64,000 nucleotides of DNA from Pycnococcus provasolii. Its lineage: Eukaryota > Chlorophyta > Pseudoscourfieldiophyceae > Pseudoscourfieldiales. Under the pieces are notes generated by a model. That model saw only the letters and a program-made list of their open reading frames with translations, searched no databases and was not told the DNA's origin. The stretch lies in assembly GCA_049487715.1 (NCBI GenBank), contig CP150549.1, forward strand, positions 62,001-126,000, in the 5' to 3' direction. How positions within the stretch are numbered: the stretch's first letter is position 1; each line of letters opens with the position of its first letter. Shown here piece by piece: positions 1 through 9,619 of the stretch. The position numbers were made by a program, and so were the translations under genes.

Positions 1-450
1 GACTGGGCGTTCGGCAAATTGAGCGGTGTGCACGACCCTGAAATGGGATGGGGTGGTGGAGGCCTGTACGTCGACGTCTTCACGCTGAACGTCGGGTGCG
101 GATACTTCAGACCCACGCGCGCAACCATCGACCTGCTGATGCGGGTCTACAAGCGTCTCGCCCAGGCAAAGGCGTGGGATCAGCAGGTGTTCAACGAAGA
201 GTTGAGCTTGAAACCGCTGAAGGGCGTCTCCTACCGCGTCATGGACCCACACGTGTTTGCAAACTCAAAAACCTTCTGGAAGAGCAGCCGATCGCGCTAC
301 CTTCCTGGGCTCAGTGCTGACGATCGCAACGCGCCAGTCATGGTGCACATGAACTACCATGCGAACAAGCACGAGCGAATGCTGTGCCTCATCGACCGAT
401 ATCACCACGGAAAAAAGTCGGCGTGCGACCAAATCCCAATCAAGAGCTGA
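1..450 (+). CDS. GT77-like nucleotide-diphospho-sugar transferase, C-terminal part (5' end outside window)
   Basis: The frame is open from base 1 and ends at a TGA at 448-450, so this is the last ~149 residues of a longer protein. Seen: an NxG..YFRPT segment, a WDQQVFNEEL segment and an HMNYHANKHERM segment near the end. These match the Nucleotid_trans (GT77) family, Golgi type II enzymes that add xylose, arabinose or galactose to cell-wall glycans and glycoproteins; WDQ-x-FN and the HxNYH...K..R ending are family hallmarks. The catalytic DxD and membrane anchor would lie upstream of the window. A TGTAA motif at 521-525, 71 nt after the stop, is the likely poly(A) signal. Family is fairly certain; the sugar and acceptor are not. 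Confidence 0.75.
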   Translation, partial: DWAFGKLSGVHDPEMGWGGGGLYVDVFTLNVGCGYFRPTRATIDLLMRVYKRLAQAKAWDQQVFNEELSLKPLKGVSYRVMDPHVFANSKTFWKSSRSRYLPGLSADDRNAPVMVHMNYHANKHERMLCLIDRYHHGKKSACDQIPIKS

Positions 451-691
451 GTTCTCTCTCATGCCTACGCAGCTGTGGTATCGGAATTAGGGGCTAGGAC
501 GAGTGACCGATTTTCGTCCCTGTAAATTACCGTGAAAACGTCTCGGAACTTCTCCTTCGCTGGTCGCGCCCTTATTTTACTGAAGGGAAGAATTCACATT
601 GAAAAGCATCGAAATTTTTCACATGCAAAGCATCGAAAAAAAAAACATGGTAATTTACACTGGCACGCGCATCGCGCACGCATTCTTAGTA
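451..691. other. Intergenic 3'-3' spacer with imperfect inverted repeat
   Basis: Holds the 3' ends of two convergent genes. An imperfect inverted repeat (tgtaaattaccgtg at 521-534 against catggtaatttaca at 646-659, one mismatch) flanks an A-rich stretch with two close copies of aaagcatcgaaa. Both arms contain TGTAA read outward from each gene, so the symmetry may simply be two facing poly(A) signals. No coding signal seen. Confidence 0.5.
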
Positions 692-2473
692 CTAGTTATC
701 CGACTCCTGGCGCATTGCGTGCTTATCCGAATCGAAGACGTACTTTCTAAAGCTCATCGTGAGCCGATTCGAGTCCGGCTTCGACTGTTCCTCCTTCGGC
801 ACGGCGGTGCGAAAACTCACCTTAAACTTCCCGCTCTTGCCAAACGTTCCCGCGATGACGCCGACAATCCCGGTTCCCGTTTTTACCTCCATGTTCTGGA
901 AGAGAGTCATATCCGTTTCTTTCTTGAACATGCCCTTGCATACAGCCTCGTATTCATTCGTCCATCGCTCCACCACGCCATTGCGCTCTTTGTTCTTGTA
1001 GATTCGAAATTTACTGCAGGCAGATGCGGCGCCGGATGAGGAACCAGCATCCCCAGGGCCCGTGGCGTACACAAGGTCAATCAGCTTCCCGTGAAATGCA
1101 AGGCGACAGCTATTCTGGTGGATGTCAGCGTCGAGCCGTGCGCCAATCAAAAGGCTTTTCTCCGGAGCGGTGACGGGTTGATCAAACGTCAACAGAGCGT
1201 ACTGCGGTGGCACAACCACATCCCCCGGCTTGCTACCAGCCGCGGCGTTGTCCTGCTCCGCCATCGCCGCTGCGACCTCGGCGGCACCCATGAGCTCCTC
1301 CTGGTACAGGTACGAATTCCCAATGTCGAACATTTCCTCCGCCACATCCACGACGCCACGCCGCTTCTCCTTCGCCGCGAGCACGCGCTCTCGAGCGTCC
1401 GCCTTGCTAGTCTGCGAGCCGAGTCCAAAAATCAGGAGCTCGGCCATCGATGTCTCGTGCCCGATGGTAACGTGGAAGCGGCTTTTTGTAGCGATGCGAC
1501 CTTTGAAGAACCGAATCTTCTCCAGCGCACAGACGGCAGCCGTGAAAGTGGGGACCGCGCCAGGGGCTGCAACAATGCCACGCTCAATCGCCTTGGCGTC
1601 GAGCTGCGTGACCAGCATGCCAAGCCTGTCGCCCTGCACAGCGCGATTCACCGGCTGGTGAAACATCTGCATGCTCTTAACCTTCTTCGTTTCCTTCAGC
1701 ACGGGCAGCTCGATCATATCGTTCACGCTCACGACGCCCTGAAGCACGGTTCCCGTGAGCACAGTACCCTTACCCTTGATCGGAAACGCGTGGTCCACCG
1801 CCATGAGCAGCGGGTCTGCGCTGCTTCCGCTACCCTCCGCAAGCGTACTTCTCCGACGTGCAAGGTCAGCAGGTACGTGCGCCTCAAGCGCCTCGACGAG
1901 TGCGTCCAGCCCGCTCGGTGCAGTTGTGTCTTCCGCCCCACCCGGCCGTGCGCTGATGGGCACCATGGTGCACCCCGCAAACCGCGTTGCCTCGAATGTT
2001 TTGGCAAGACGTTTCTTCATCTTTGCAAGTTTTTCTTCACGAGCCGGCGACCCTTCCTCGCCGAGCAGGTCGCACTTGTTGAGCACAACGACGAGGCTCG
2101 GCGCGAGGATTTCACCCACGACGAGGCACTCCGCCGTCTGCGTTTGCATGCCCTTCGTCACGTCAACGACGAGGATCATGACGTCCACGATCTGAGCGCC
2201 ACCCATGATGGTGCGAATGAGCGACGCGTGCCCTGGGCAGTCGACGAGCGTGAATTGTAGCTCGCCATACGAGGACGAGTCGGCGAGGTGCGAAGGCAGC
2301 GGTCGTCGCATCGCACTGAACCCGAGGTCGAGCGTGATTCCTCGTTCCTGCGACTGCGGGTGTTTGTCGAGCGAGGCTGTGGATAGGAGGGTGGAGAGCG
2401 CGCGCGCCAAGGAGGTTTTTCCTGAGTCGACGTGGCCAAGCACGCCGACGTTCACGTTGAGCACGGAGGACAT
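692..2473 (-). CDS. EEFSEC: Selenocysteine-specific elongation factor eEFSec
   Basis: GTPase that delivers selenocysteyl-tRNA to the ribosome at UGA codons marked by a SECIS element. The 593 residues from the chosen ATG (2471-2473) match the family's ~590. Seen in order: G1 GHVDSGKT (residues 13-20), switch I ERGITLDLGF (the eEFSec form, different from EF-Tu and EF-1A), G3 DCPGH, G4 NKCD, then the beta-barrel domains and a C-terminal domain with FGKSGKFKVSF. The frame is open 192 nt further upstream, but those residues are basic and unlike the family, and the G domain begins 13 residues after this ATG. Divergent from the gene at 2651. TGTAA lies at 655-659 on the opposite reading. It implies the organism makes selenoproteins. 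Confidence 0.95.
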   Translation of the reverse strand: MSSVLNVNVGVLGHVDSGKTSLARALSTLLSTASLDKHPQSQERGITLDLGFSAMRRPLPSHLADSSSYGELQFTLVDCPGHASLIRTIMGGAQIVDVMILVVDVTKGMQTQTAECLVVGEILAPSLVVVLNKCDLLGEEGSPAREEKLAKMKKRLAKTFEATRFAGCTMVPISARPGGAEDTTAPSGLDALVEALEAHVPADLARRRSTLAEGSGSSADPLLMAVDHAFPIKGKGTVLTGTVLQGVVSVNDMIELPVLKETKKVKSMQMFHQPVNRAVQGDRLGMLVTQLDAKAIERGIVAAPGAVPTFTAAVCALEKIRFFKGRIATKSRFHVTIGHETSMAELLIFGLGSQTSKADARERVLAAKEKRRGVVDVAEEMFDIGNSYLYQEELMGAAEVAAAMAEQDNAAAGSKPGDVVVPPQYALLTFDQPVTAPEKSLLIGARLDADIHQNSCRLAFHGKLIDLVYATGPGDAGSSSGAASACSKFRIYKNKERNGVVERWTNEYEAVCKGMFKKETDMTLFQNMEVKTGTGIVGVIAGTFGKSGKFKVSFRTAVPKEEQSKPDSNRLTMSFRKYVFDSDKHAMRQESDN

Positions 2474-2650
2474 GGCGCGCCACGAGAGAATGAGGGAGAG
2501 CAGAGAGAACACGGCGGCGGGCGCTATCCGGAAACGTCCGTGGGAAAACAAACCCCATTCAGCCTTCCAACAGAATGTGTAAACCCCTTTCTTCCTAGCC
2601 CGCCATTTTCCCGCCACGCAACCCCCCCCCTGTCGTCTGTGTCTCGCGCC
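2474..2650. promoter_or_regulatory. Divergent promoter between eEFSec and the gene at 2651
   Basis: 177 bp separates two head-to-head start codons. The right half (about 2582-2645) is pyrimidine-rich on the plus strand, as are several other leaders in this window. No TATA box stands out. Confidence 0.55.
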
Positions 2651-3490
2651 ATGGGGGCGGGCCACGCCGCCGCCGCAGAAGCGTCAACGTCGTGGCCGCA
2701 AGTACTTGAGGCTATCGAGGAGGACAACCTCGACGAACGAGAGGAAACACAACAACAATCAGGCCAACTGCCACGCATTGCGCGCATGCTCCCGTGCGCC
2801 ATCAAACGCAGGCACGCTGCGAGCGACACAGCTGGAGGTGGCGGCGCGCACAATCGAAGTCCAGCAGGAGTGAAACGTGTACGCCTCGTCGCTGGCGCAA
2901 AACTCGCGCGTACCATCGACAGCGTTGAAGAGGCGACCTTTGCGTCGGTGGCAGACATGGACTTCGCACACGACGGGGCGTGCGGCGATGAGAAGGATGT
3001 GCAGCACGTCGTGCTGACGAGAGAGGAGGCGCGAGCGTGGGCGCGCATGGTGCTCGCGCACGCGAGGCGTGCCGGGTGGCAGGCCGGTGCGTGGCCACCG
3101 CCGCCGTCTCCGGTGCCTTTGACGGTGGACGACTGGACCGTCGCGTTGGGCTCGGAAGCGTCGCAGCTGTGCATGCCTCTGTCCGCATTCGCGTCTGCCG
3201 CGCCGTGCGAGCTTGCGACCGCCGCTGCACTGCGCGACGTGCCTCTACTTCTCGCCGGCGCTGGTGAGTGGTCCACTGACGCGAACGAGCGCGTCGCGCA
3301 GGCTCGCAGGCTCGCGGACCATGTCGCGGCCAACGCGCGCGTCGGGAGCTGGACGCACGTGCAGGTGGCAACGTTGCTTAGAAAATGCCTCGATGCGGCA
3401 GGACCTCAGGAAAGTCCTCTGCACGACGCGGCGCGCGCGTTTGACCGCGACGTGTGGCTTGCTTGGTATGCGAGCAGCGCCGCCATGTAG
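2651..3490 (+). CDS. Hypothetical protein, 279 aa
   Basis: Not recognised. The frame is open further upstream, but the ATG at 2651 follows the pyrimidine-rich leader and gives a sensible start. The N-terminal half (about residues 1-115) is acidic then basic and looks disordered. The C-terminal half is richer in predicted helix, with a segment beginning LTREEARAWARMVLAHARRA and a region ending in a Trp-rich FDRDVWLAWY motif. No signal peptide or membrane segment. TGTAA at 3545-3549 lies 55 nt after the stop. The long open frame and clean flanking structure support a real gene. Confidence 0.6.
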   Translation: MGAGHAAAAEASTSWPQVLEAIEEDNLDEREETQQQSGQLPRIARMLPCAIKRRHAASDTAGGGGAHNRSPAGVKRVRLVAGAKLARTIDSVEEATFASVADMDFAHDGACGDEKDVQHVVLTREEARAWARMVLAHARRAGWQAGAWPPPPSPVPLTVDDWTVALGSEASQLCMPLSAFASAAPCELATAAALRDVPLLLAGAGEWSTDANERVAQARRLADHVAANARVGSWTHVQVATLLRKCLDAAGPQESPLHDAARAFDRDVWLAWYASSAAM

Positions 3491-3573
3491 AGAGTTGTAC
3501 TATCGTAATGCCCTAACCCCCGGCGTGGGTTAAACAAGTAAAACTGTAATAATAAAGGCGCGACAATTTTTAT

Positions 3574-4593
3574 TTACACAGCCGATGGGGTTCTCGTCCT
3601 CTCAGCCAGAATCTTTTCCGCGCGCTGAAGTCGTTCCAACCGCCGCTGGAACGCGTCGTCCGTCTCCCCAGGTAGCCTGTTGTGCGGGTCATTCGGTGGC
3701 AGCGTTGGCGCCGCTTCTACGACGGCATCTGTCGAAGAGGAAACGCTGCTGTCCGCGGAAGTTGAGCCTCGGCCACGCTGTACGATGCTCGTCACAAGCT
3801 CTGCGACGAGGTCCACGAAGCGGTCGAGAGGTGGTGGAAAGAGCGTCGAGAATGCAAATTCGTCGCTCGCGTCGCCGGGCGGCAAGTTGTTGAGCTGCTG
3901 AAAGTATCTCAGGTAAGCCCAGCCACCAAAGGTGCCAAACGCGACGAACAAGCTTAGGCCAATGTGGTGGTATTGCGCGCCGTGCAGCAGACAAAGAAGC
4001 AGAGTCGCACATCCGTAGAGAAACGGAAGGTGCTTGTGCCGCAGCTTCAGCCCGCTCAGTCCGGGCACGCTTGCGAACGGCTCGTCTTCCGGCAGCACCT
4101 GCTTCGTGGCCACGAAGAGACCTGCGACGGCACCGTGAAAGCCACCAAAGCTGGCGAATAGGAAGAAGTTGTTCAGCGTGAACACGTAGAGAACGTACAT
4201 GGCAGCCCACGTTCCGATGCCGCAGAGAGCATTGACCACGACGACGTATCGCAGGAACTCCACGGAACCCCACACAGGCTCAACGAGCTTGCCAAAGTGC
4301 ATGAGTGCAATAATGTCAACCATCGTTGTCGCGATGGCCACGCGGCCAGTGCCATAGGGAAAGTACCCGCAAGTCAGCACGTTCGTCGGCTTCCACGGTA
4401 GCGTTCGTTCCGGTATGAGAGCAAGATGTCTCGCGGCTGACGGCACGAGCACGCCAACGAGGCAGTTAAGGCAAAGCACGATGCCGAGGCCCTTGGTGGT
4501 TGGCGACGCGGTTGATAGCAGCTGCTTGAGCACATTCGCCGCGTCATGGAGCGAGCGGTATACCGAGGCTTGGAGAGCGACGGACGCGGCCAT
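3574..4593 (-). CDS. TMEM115-like (DUF1751) Golgi membrane protein
   Basis: Rhomboid-fold, non-protease family of the Golgi implicated in retrograde traffic (TMEM115; fungal and plant DUF1751 proteins). The 339 residues compare with 351 in human. Seen: several hydrophobic segments in the first ~230 residues, a hallmark GKLVEPVWGSVEFLRYVVVVN block, LNNFFLFASFGGFHGAVAG, and a C-terminal cytosolic tail rich in Ser/Asp. No rhomboid catalytic GxSG/H pair is visible, as expected. Start ATG at 4591-4593; the frame extends 231 nt upstream without homology. The stop TAA lies inside a TGTAA (3574-3578), so the poly(A) signal overlaps the stop. Convergent with the gene ending at 3490, 83 bp away. Confidence 0.88.
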   Translation of the reverse strand: MAASVALQASVYRSLHDAANVLKQLLSTASPTTKGLGIVLCLNCLVGVLVPSAARHLALIPERTLPWKPTNVLTCGYFPYGTGRVAIATTMVDIIALMHFGKLVEPVWGSVEFLRYVVVVNALCGIGTWAAMYVLYVFTLNNFFLFASFGGFHGAVAGLFVATKQVLPEDEPFASVPGLSGLKLRHKHLPFLYGCATLLLCLLHGAQYHHIGLSLFVAFGTFGGWAYLRYFQQLNNLPPGDASDEFAFSTLFPPPLDRFVDLVAELVTSIVQRGRGSTSADSSVSSSTDAVVEAAPTLPPNDPHNRLPGETDDAFQRRLERLQRAEKILAERTRTPSAV

Positions 4594-4941
4594 GGCCGAA
4601 ACGGGAAGAACTCTTTTGAAGTGCGCCAGATCAGCCCGAGCTGGTGCCGACCCTCCCTCCCTTGCGCGCATCCAGCTCCCCCTCTCCCCTGAGGGGATCC
4701 CTCGTGGAACGAGACGCGTTTCAGGTACGGCGCAAGCTTGAAAATGGTGAGTATTTTGTTGATTTCCTATGCTATGTGACACATGTGTTTGATGGTGTGG
4801 ACAAAAAACGAACGATGCGAACACAAGGTTCGCCGCGGAAGTGCGCCGTGGGTTCCGACGTGGGTTCCGGTGAGAGGTTCGTCAGGTTTTGCTAAAAAAG
4901 CCTCGTTACTTTCCATTGTTTCCCTTTTTCTTTTGTTAAAT
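4594..4941. other. Intergenic: promoter of the TMEM115-like gene and 3' region of the GATA/SANT gene
   Basis: 348 bp between two minus-strand genes. The part near 4640-4690 is pyrimidine-rich on the plus strand. No further gene or RNA seen. Confidence 0.5.
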
Positions 4942-6889
4942 TCAGAGGACCAGCGCGCGAGGAGGTGGTGGTGGTGGTGGTGGAATTGCCGAGGGCGGCG
5001 GCGGAGGGGGTGGCAGGTGCGACTCCTGCGGCATCGCCGACGGCGGCGGCGGAGGGATCGCCGACGGCGGCGGCGGAGGAATTTCCGCCGAGGGTGGTGG
5101 TATGTCCGACGGCGGTGGGGGTGGCGCTGTGTCGTATAATGCTGCCACGAGTTCAGGTGAACAAAACTTCGCGTGAGGAGGGGGAGGTGGCGGGGGAGCC
5201 ATGCTTGCGGGCATGCTCGTCGAACGTCCCAGCGCCTCCAGATCCTGACGCTCTGCTGCAGCTGCCGCCTCGAGCAGCATCTCCCACAACGGATCAGATT
5301 TGATGTCCGCCGCCATCTTCGTGGCCGCGGCGCCTGCGGAAGCACACGCACTTGCGCCAGATAACCCTGCGTTCCGCGAAGTCATGAGGCTAACTGGTCT
5401 GGCTTTGTGATGAGTCTTTTGGTAAATTCCGCACGCGTTGCACAGCACCTTGCTCGTCTCGCGGCACCTCCGCCAGCACGGGGTAGAGTCCGTGCCGCAA
5501 TTCTCACATCGGTACTGCCCGTCGTTGTCGCTTTCGCGCTCAACATGCGCCCCAGGCGTCTCGGCCAGCCGAGGAGATATGTCCGCCGCCGGGGTGACGA
5601 AAATTTCGCGGATGCTACTACGCCTCCTCCTCTCCGGTGCGGGCGTGACCAGCGGCGTTTCAGCCGTGGGTGGCGGCGCAAGGGGAGCGGCGTCGTGCTC
5701 CTTCTCGTTCGCATGTTCCTCCTCCTCCGCAGCATCCATCTCGTCGACGTCGACGTCCCCTTCGTCCTCCTCCTCCGCAATTGCCGTCGGCGCATCCTCG
5801 GACGGCTCGGGCGGTGGTTGCCCCATCTTCATCTTCAGCTGCTGCCTCATCCCGCACGCGTTGCAGAGCTTCGCCTGCGTTACCTTGCATCGTCGCCAGC
5901 ACGGCGTCGACGCTGTCCCGCACTCGGTGCAAGTGCGCGCCGAGCCTAGCGCATCGTCGTCGGAGGTGATCGGGGTGCCAATTGGAGGCGGGCGGTGGCG
6001 TTCCATCTTTCCCTTGCCGTCCGTAATCTTGCGTGGCAGGCGCGACTCCTGATTGCTGGCTTCGCCTGACGCCGACCTGGGGAGCTTGCTGCTATTCTGG
6101 GCGATGGCATTGTTATAGATATTTCGCAGAGGCTCCCTGCGTTTGCGCTTTTGCGTCATGAGCGGGAACGACTGCGAGCGCGAGAGATGTCCCGACGCAT
6201 CAGGTGCGACATTCTCTTTCGCCGGCGGAGCAGGTGGCTGCTGGCTCGGCTGACTTCCCGTGTCACGGCTGTTGCTGCCATTGTTCCCTCCGAAGAAGTT
6301 GAGAGTGTTGATGAGACGTGTGCGTCCCACGGCATCAGCCCACGCGAGCACGACCTCCTCCACGCTGAGACGTCCCGAGCTGTACTCTTCTCCCAGAGCC
6401 GCGACGCGGTCGTGCACGTCCGTGCCCAGGTCTGCCGCGAGAGCGGTGACAAGTCTGGGAAGACGCCGGCCGCTGAGCATGTGTTCGCCACGCTGCACCC
6501 ACAGCGTCGTGTCCTCCTTCCAACGCTGGTAGGCTAACGTGTGCTTGAAGCTCATGTAGTAGTAGCCAACGACATCTGACTGGTCCTTGGTATGAACAAG
6601 CTTGGCTATGCTCGAGAAGTCGCCCTTGCCAAACATGTGCAGTGCCAGCAGGAAGCACTGCACTTCCTCCTCACTCCAGCCGTCACGCCTCAGTCCTGGC
6701 TCGAGCACGACCACTTCTCCGTTGTTGGTTGTCGTCTGGAGGTCGTCTTCGTCGAGCTTGACATTTCCAATGACAAAGTGAGGCGACGGGACGTCATTCG
6801 CGGCAGTCTTTGGCAGAGTTGTGTTTTCAGCGTCTTCGTTGTCGTCACCTTCCATCGCCACCGCCACCGCGACGTTGTTGCTGTTGCTT

Positions 6890-6921
<32 letters not shown>

Positions 6922-7461
6922 GACGTTGTTTTCCGCATGCTTCTGCTGCTTCGAGAACGGCGGAACGTCGCACTGAAAGTCCGCACCCACCCTAGAACCA
7001 CCACCACCACCACCACCACCACCACTGTAACCCGTCGCTGCTGCGTCATCCACGGTTTGGTTTATGTCGTTGTCCGTTTCCGCATCCGCCATCATCGCCG
7101 TAAACTTCATGGAAGGAGGCGTGTGAAGGCGCATCACGTTCTGCTGCTTGAGATTGCTTTTGTATGTTTGCGTCGGCGTTGCTGCGTGCTGCAAGCCTGC
7201 GCCCACGTGCGTGGACGGTCCTTCCCACGCTAGTTGTCGTGTCAACTCGTTCGCGGCATCGCCTTTGCCCACAAAACCAGCGTCGTCGTTGTTGTTGTTG
7301 TTGTTGTTGTCGTCGTCGTCGTCGACGAGCATGGGCTGCTCATTGATGTCAACTACCGGCTGGACCTGTGATGTGACCAAGGGCCTACCCAAACCACCGG
7401 ATGGAACTTCCAGTGCAGCTTCTTCCACAGCGTCATCCATACCAGCAGTAACCACCTGCAT
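4942..7461 (-). CDS. SANT domain plus double GATA zinc-finger transcription factor
   Basis: Large nuclear DNA-binding protein of 839 residues. Seen in order: acidic N terminus with a short Asn run (~50), poly-Gly (~150), a long Asn run (~180), a SANT/Myb-like domain (~258-315, WSEEEVQCFLLALHMFGKGDF) of the chromatin-factor type, then two GATA fingers (~511-537 and ~652-678), both C-X2-C-X18-C-X2-C with TPCWRRC and LCNACG cores. X18 spacing is typical of plant GATA factors. An acidic linker separates the fingers and the C-terminal 80 residues are nearly all Pro. The homopolymers come from GTT and GTC microsatellites on the plus strand. The start could be 7461 or 7440; opening at 7491 would translate a CA repeat. 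Likely a regulator of transcription through chromatin; targets unknown. Confidence 0.85.
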
Positions 7462-8103
7462 CACTAGAATACGAATCACACACACACACACAGAGCAGCG
7501 GGAGGAGACGAAGGTGAAGGTCTTGAGAAGTGAGGGACAGAGGGACCCTCAGAGGGAGACTCGCGTGTAGTTTGAATCCGCAAACACGGACAACAGAGAA
7601 CCTCCTAGAGGGTCCGTCTGTCTGTCAGAGGGGCAGGAGCCGGGGGGAGTTGGAGGGAGAATTCAAGATTTCAACGTCCAGTGCACTTCCCTTCCCTTCC
7701 CTTCCCTTGCGCGATCAAAGAAACTTCCCTAAGAACTACATACGCGCGATCCCCCGTCTTTCCCCCTCTCCCTTTCTCGTGTTTCCTTTCCGGCCCCGCA
7801 CAAAAGCAGTCGCAGGTGGTGCACCGGGTTTCGATTTTTGAATTTTCAACTCCAACTGGTGGTTCAGACATCAGGCATCAGGGGGTGTGGGGTTTTAACT
7901 TTGAAGTAGTGAGGGTTTGGGGTTTGGGGCTCTGGTTTGGGGGACTCTGGGGAGTTTCGTTTTCGGGGTTGTGCCTTTCCCGGTTTTAGGTAGGGGATAG
8001 GTGTTTTAGGTTTTCGGGTTCGCCTCTTTCTCCTGCTTCTTTTTCTCCTGCTGCCGAAAAAATATCCTCCTGATTAGGTTACAGTTTGTTTGGGAGGCAC
8101 GTG
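7462..8103. promoter_or_regulatory. Divergent promoter region, GATA/SANT gene and TMX-like gene
   Basis: 642 bp head-to-head region. It contains a (CA)n tract (7477-7492), a cttcc/ccttc repeat tract (about 7685-7710), further pyrimidine-rich DNA to about 7800, and a G-rich block at 7880-7970 listed separately. No ORF with a credible start. Confidence 0.5.
7880..7970 (+). other. G-rich block with G-quadruplex potential
   Basis: At least six runs of three or more G, several in a GGGTTTGGGGTTTGGGG pattern, on the coding strand of the downstream gene and ~130-220 bp before its ATG. The pattern resembles a degenerate telomere-like repeat but is too short and irregular to call one. Confidence 0.45.
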
Positions 8104-8811
8104 ATGTCGCGATCCCTCCTCCTCCTCCTCTTCGCGGCGGCTGCCATCGCAGGGGCGACCTGCAAAGTCGGCGCAGCACAAGTGCTCGTGCAGCAGCAAA
8201 CGCAAAACGCGGCAGCGTCGTCGGTCGTCGTACTCACCGACGAAACCTTCGACGCCAAAACGGCAAAAGGCGTCTGGCTCGTCGACGTCTACGCGCCGTG
8301 GTGCGGACACTGCAAGCAGCTTGAGCCGACGTGGAACAAGCTAGCAGAAGAACTTAAGGCGCAGAAGGTGAACGTCGCAAAAGTCGACGGAACGAAGGAA
8401 ACGACGCTGCTCGCGCGTTTTCACGTCGAGGCGTTCCCGTCCATCTTTCTCATGAAAGACGGAAGGACGTACGTCTACGAGGGACAGAGAAGTCTCGTGC
8501 ATCTCAGGGCGTTCGCGCTCAACCCTTCTAAAAGCGGTGCGAAGGAGCTGGCTTGGTACAAGGCGCCGAACAGCGAGCTAGGACGGGCCATGGGTGGTGT
8601 GTACTCCTTGCCACGCCGCGCCAACGACGCGTACCAATACCTAAGCAAGAAACGAAAGTGGTCGGACGTGCAGATCACGCTCTCTCTCTTGGCCATTCCA
8701 CTTGTTGCAGGCGTCATCCTCATCATCATACTTGACTGTTTCTGCGTCAAGGGACCTTACGTCGCCGGCGGCGTACCGGTTCCGCCTCCCGCTCGTCCGC
8801 ACGCCGAGTAG
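8104..8811 (+). CDS. Membrane-anchored thioredoxin/PDI-like protein (TMX type)
   Basis: Endoplasmic-reticulum thiol-disulfide oxidoreductase. The 235 residues comprise an N-terminal signal peptide (poly-Leu then Ala, about 1-24), one thioredoxin domain with the PDI active site WCGHC (66-70) preceded by VDVYAP, a cis-Pro region VEAFPSIFLM, one membrane segment near 195-213, and a short Pro-rich tail. One catalytic domain plus a single C-terminal membrane span is the TMX layout. The ATG at 8104 is the first in frame that starts a signal peptide. TGTAA at 8816-8820 follows the stop by 5 nt. Lumenal domain and cytosolic tail are inferred from the topology. Confidence 0.88.
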   Translation: MSRSLLLLLFAAAAIAGATCKVGAAQVLVQQQTQNAAASSVVVLTDETFDAKTAKGVWLVDVYAPWCGHCKQLEPTWNKLAEELKAQKVNVAKVDGTKETTLLARFHVEAFPSIFLMKDGRTYVYEGQRSLVHLRAFALNPSKSGAKELAWYKAPNSELGRAMGGVYSLPRRANDAYQYLSKKRKWSDVQITLSLLAIPLVAGVILIIILDCFCVKGPYVAGGVPVPPPARPHAE

Positions 8812-8919
8812 AGGGTGTAACATCGACTTTCCATTTCGACACAGAAGAAAAAAACAAAAAAAGGGGGAAAAGAAAGAAAGAAAAGCTTTGCAACTCCGTC
8901 AATGGTTAAAAACGTAGCT

Positions 8920-9330
8920 TCACATGTAAGGTGCCGGCGCGCTCAAGTCGCCTTCGAACAGCGACCTTCCCGCAGTGAAGAACATGGACGGCAAGAAGAG
9001 AGCGGCGAAGATGGTAAGCAAGATGGCTGTTCCCAAAGGACCGAGCGTCTCTTCCTCGGGTGTGTCGGGCGCCTGCGTGGGCGTCGTTTGTGCCGGCGGG
9101 TCCGCCGCCGACTCCGCGCCCGTCCACTGGTACGGCTTCTCTTCTGACGACGTCGAAGCATCCTCCTTCTCTTCCCCCGAGGCGCGCACGACGACGACGC
9201 GCGCGCGCGCCGTGGCCTCTCGCGTTGTTCGCGCCGCCGATCTCCTCATACGATATGTTTCCCGGCGCCCGGCCGTCGTGCGCACGTTGCTGCGCGTCGC
9301 GCCATGGTTGGTCATCGAGGAAGACAGCAT
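8920..9330 (-). CDS. Probable plastid-targeted single-pass membrane protein
   Basis: 136 residues. The N terminus (about 1-50) is rich in Ser, Thr, Arg and Ala with almost no acids, ending in a VVVVRAS-like stretch, as in green-algal chloroplast transit peptides. An acidic, Pro/Thr-rich linker follows, then one hydrophobic segment near the C terminus (LGTAILLTIFAALFLPSMFF) and a short tail. The size and layout resemble small thylakoid or envelope proteins, but I do not recognise the family. Start at 9330 (ATG); a second ATG lies at 9315. Divergent from PEX11 and convergent with the TMX-like gene (108 bp between stops). Confidence 0.65.
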   Translation of the reverse strand: MLSSSMTNHGATRSNVRTTAGRRETYRMRRSAARTTREATARARVVVVRASGEEKEDASTSSEEKPYQWTGAESAADPPAQTTPTQAPDTPEEETLGPLGTAILLTIFAALFLPSMFFTAGRSLFEGDLSAPAPYM

Positions 9331-9619
9331 GGTGAAGCAAGTAGTGAAGTATGGCAGGAGGGGGGGAGGAGGAGGGAGGAGGGCCACGGAAAGGGGATCA
9401 TAGTGCAGAACAGGTGTCTAGAACCCCCAAAAAAACGTGAAGGAAACCCCCAACTCATTCATGGGGACGACCCCCAACAGGGGTCGCGACCGCCACGTTG
9501 TCCAAAGCACCCGCCTGCCACCTCGGACCCGCCCCGCCCCGCTTGAGCGTTGTTATTCAATAAACGCGACTCCCCCTCCCCTTTTACCCGACACAAGCGA
9601 ACGAACACCTTACCCCGTC
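9331..9619. promoter_or_regulatory. Divergent promoter, plastid protein gene and PEX11
   Basis: 289 bp between head-to-head ATGs, with a purine-rich stretch on the left (9357-9395) and a pyrimidine-rich leader on the right (about 9570-9600). Confidence 0.5.

Noticed and set aside
1091-2260. 389-codon plus-strand ORF opposite eEFSec
   Set aside because: It is the mirror of a conserved gene in a GC-rich genome and has no protein-like features.
4942-5350. Separate glycine/arginine-rich protein on the plus strand
   Set aside because: It is the antisense of the poly-Pro tail of the GATA/SANT protein.
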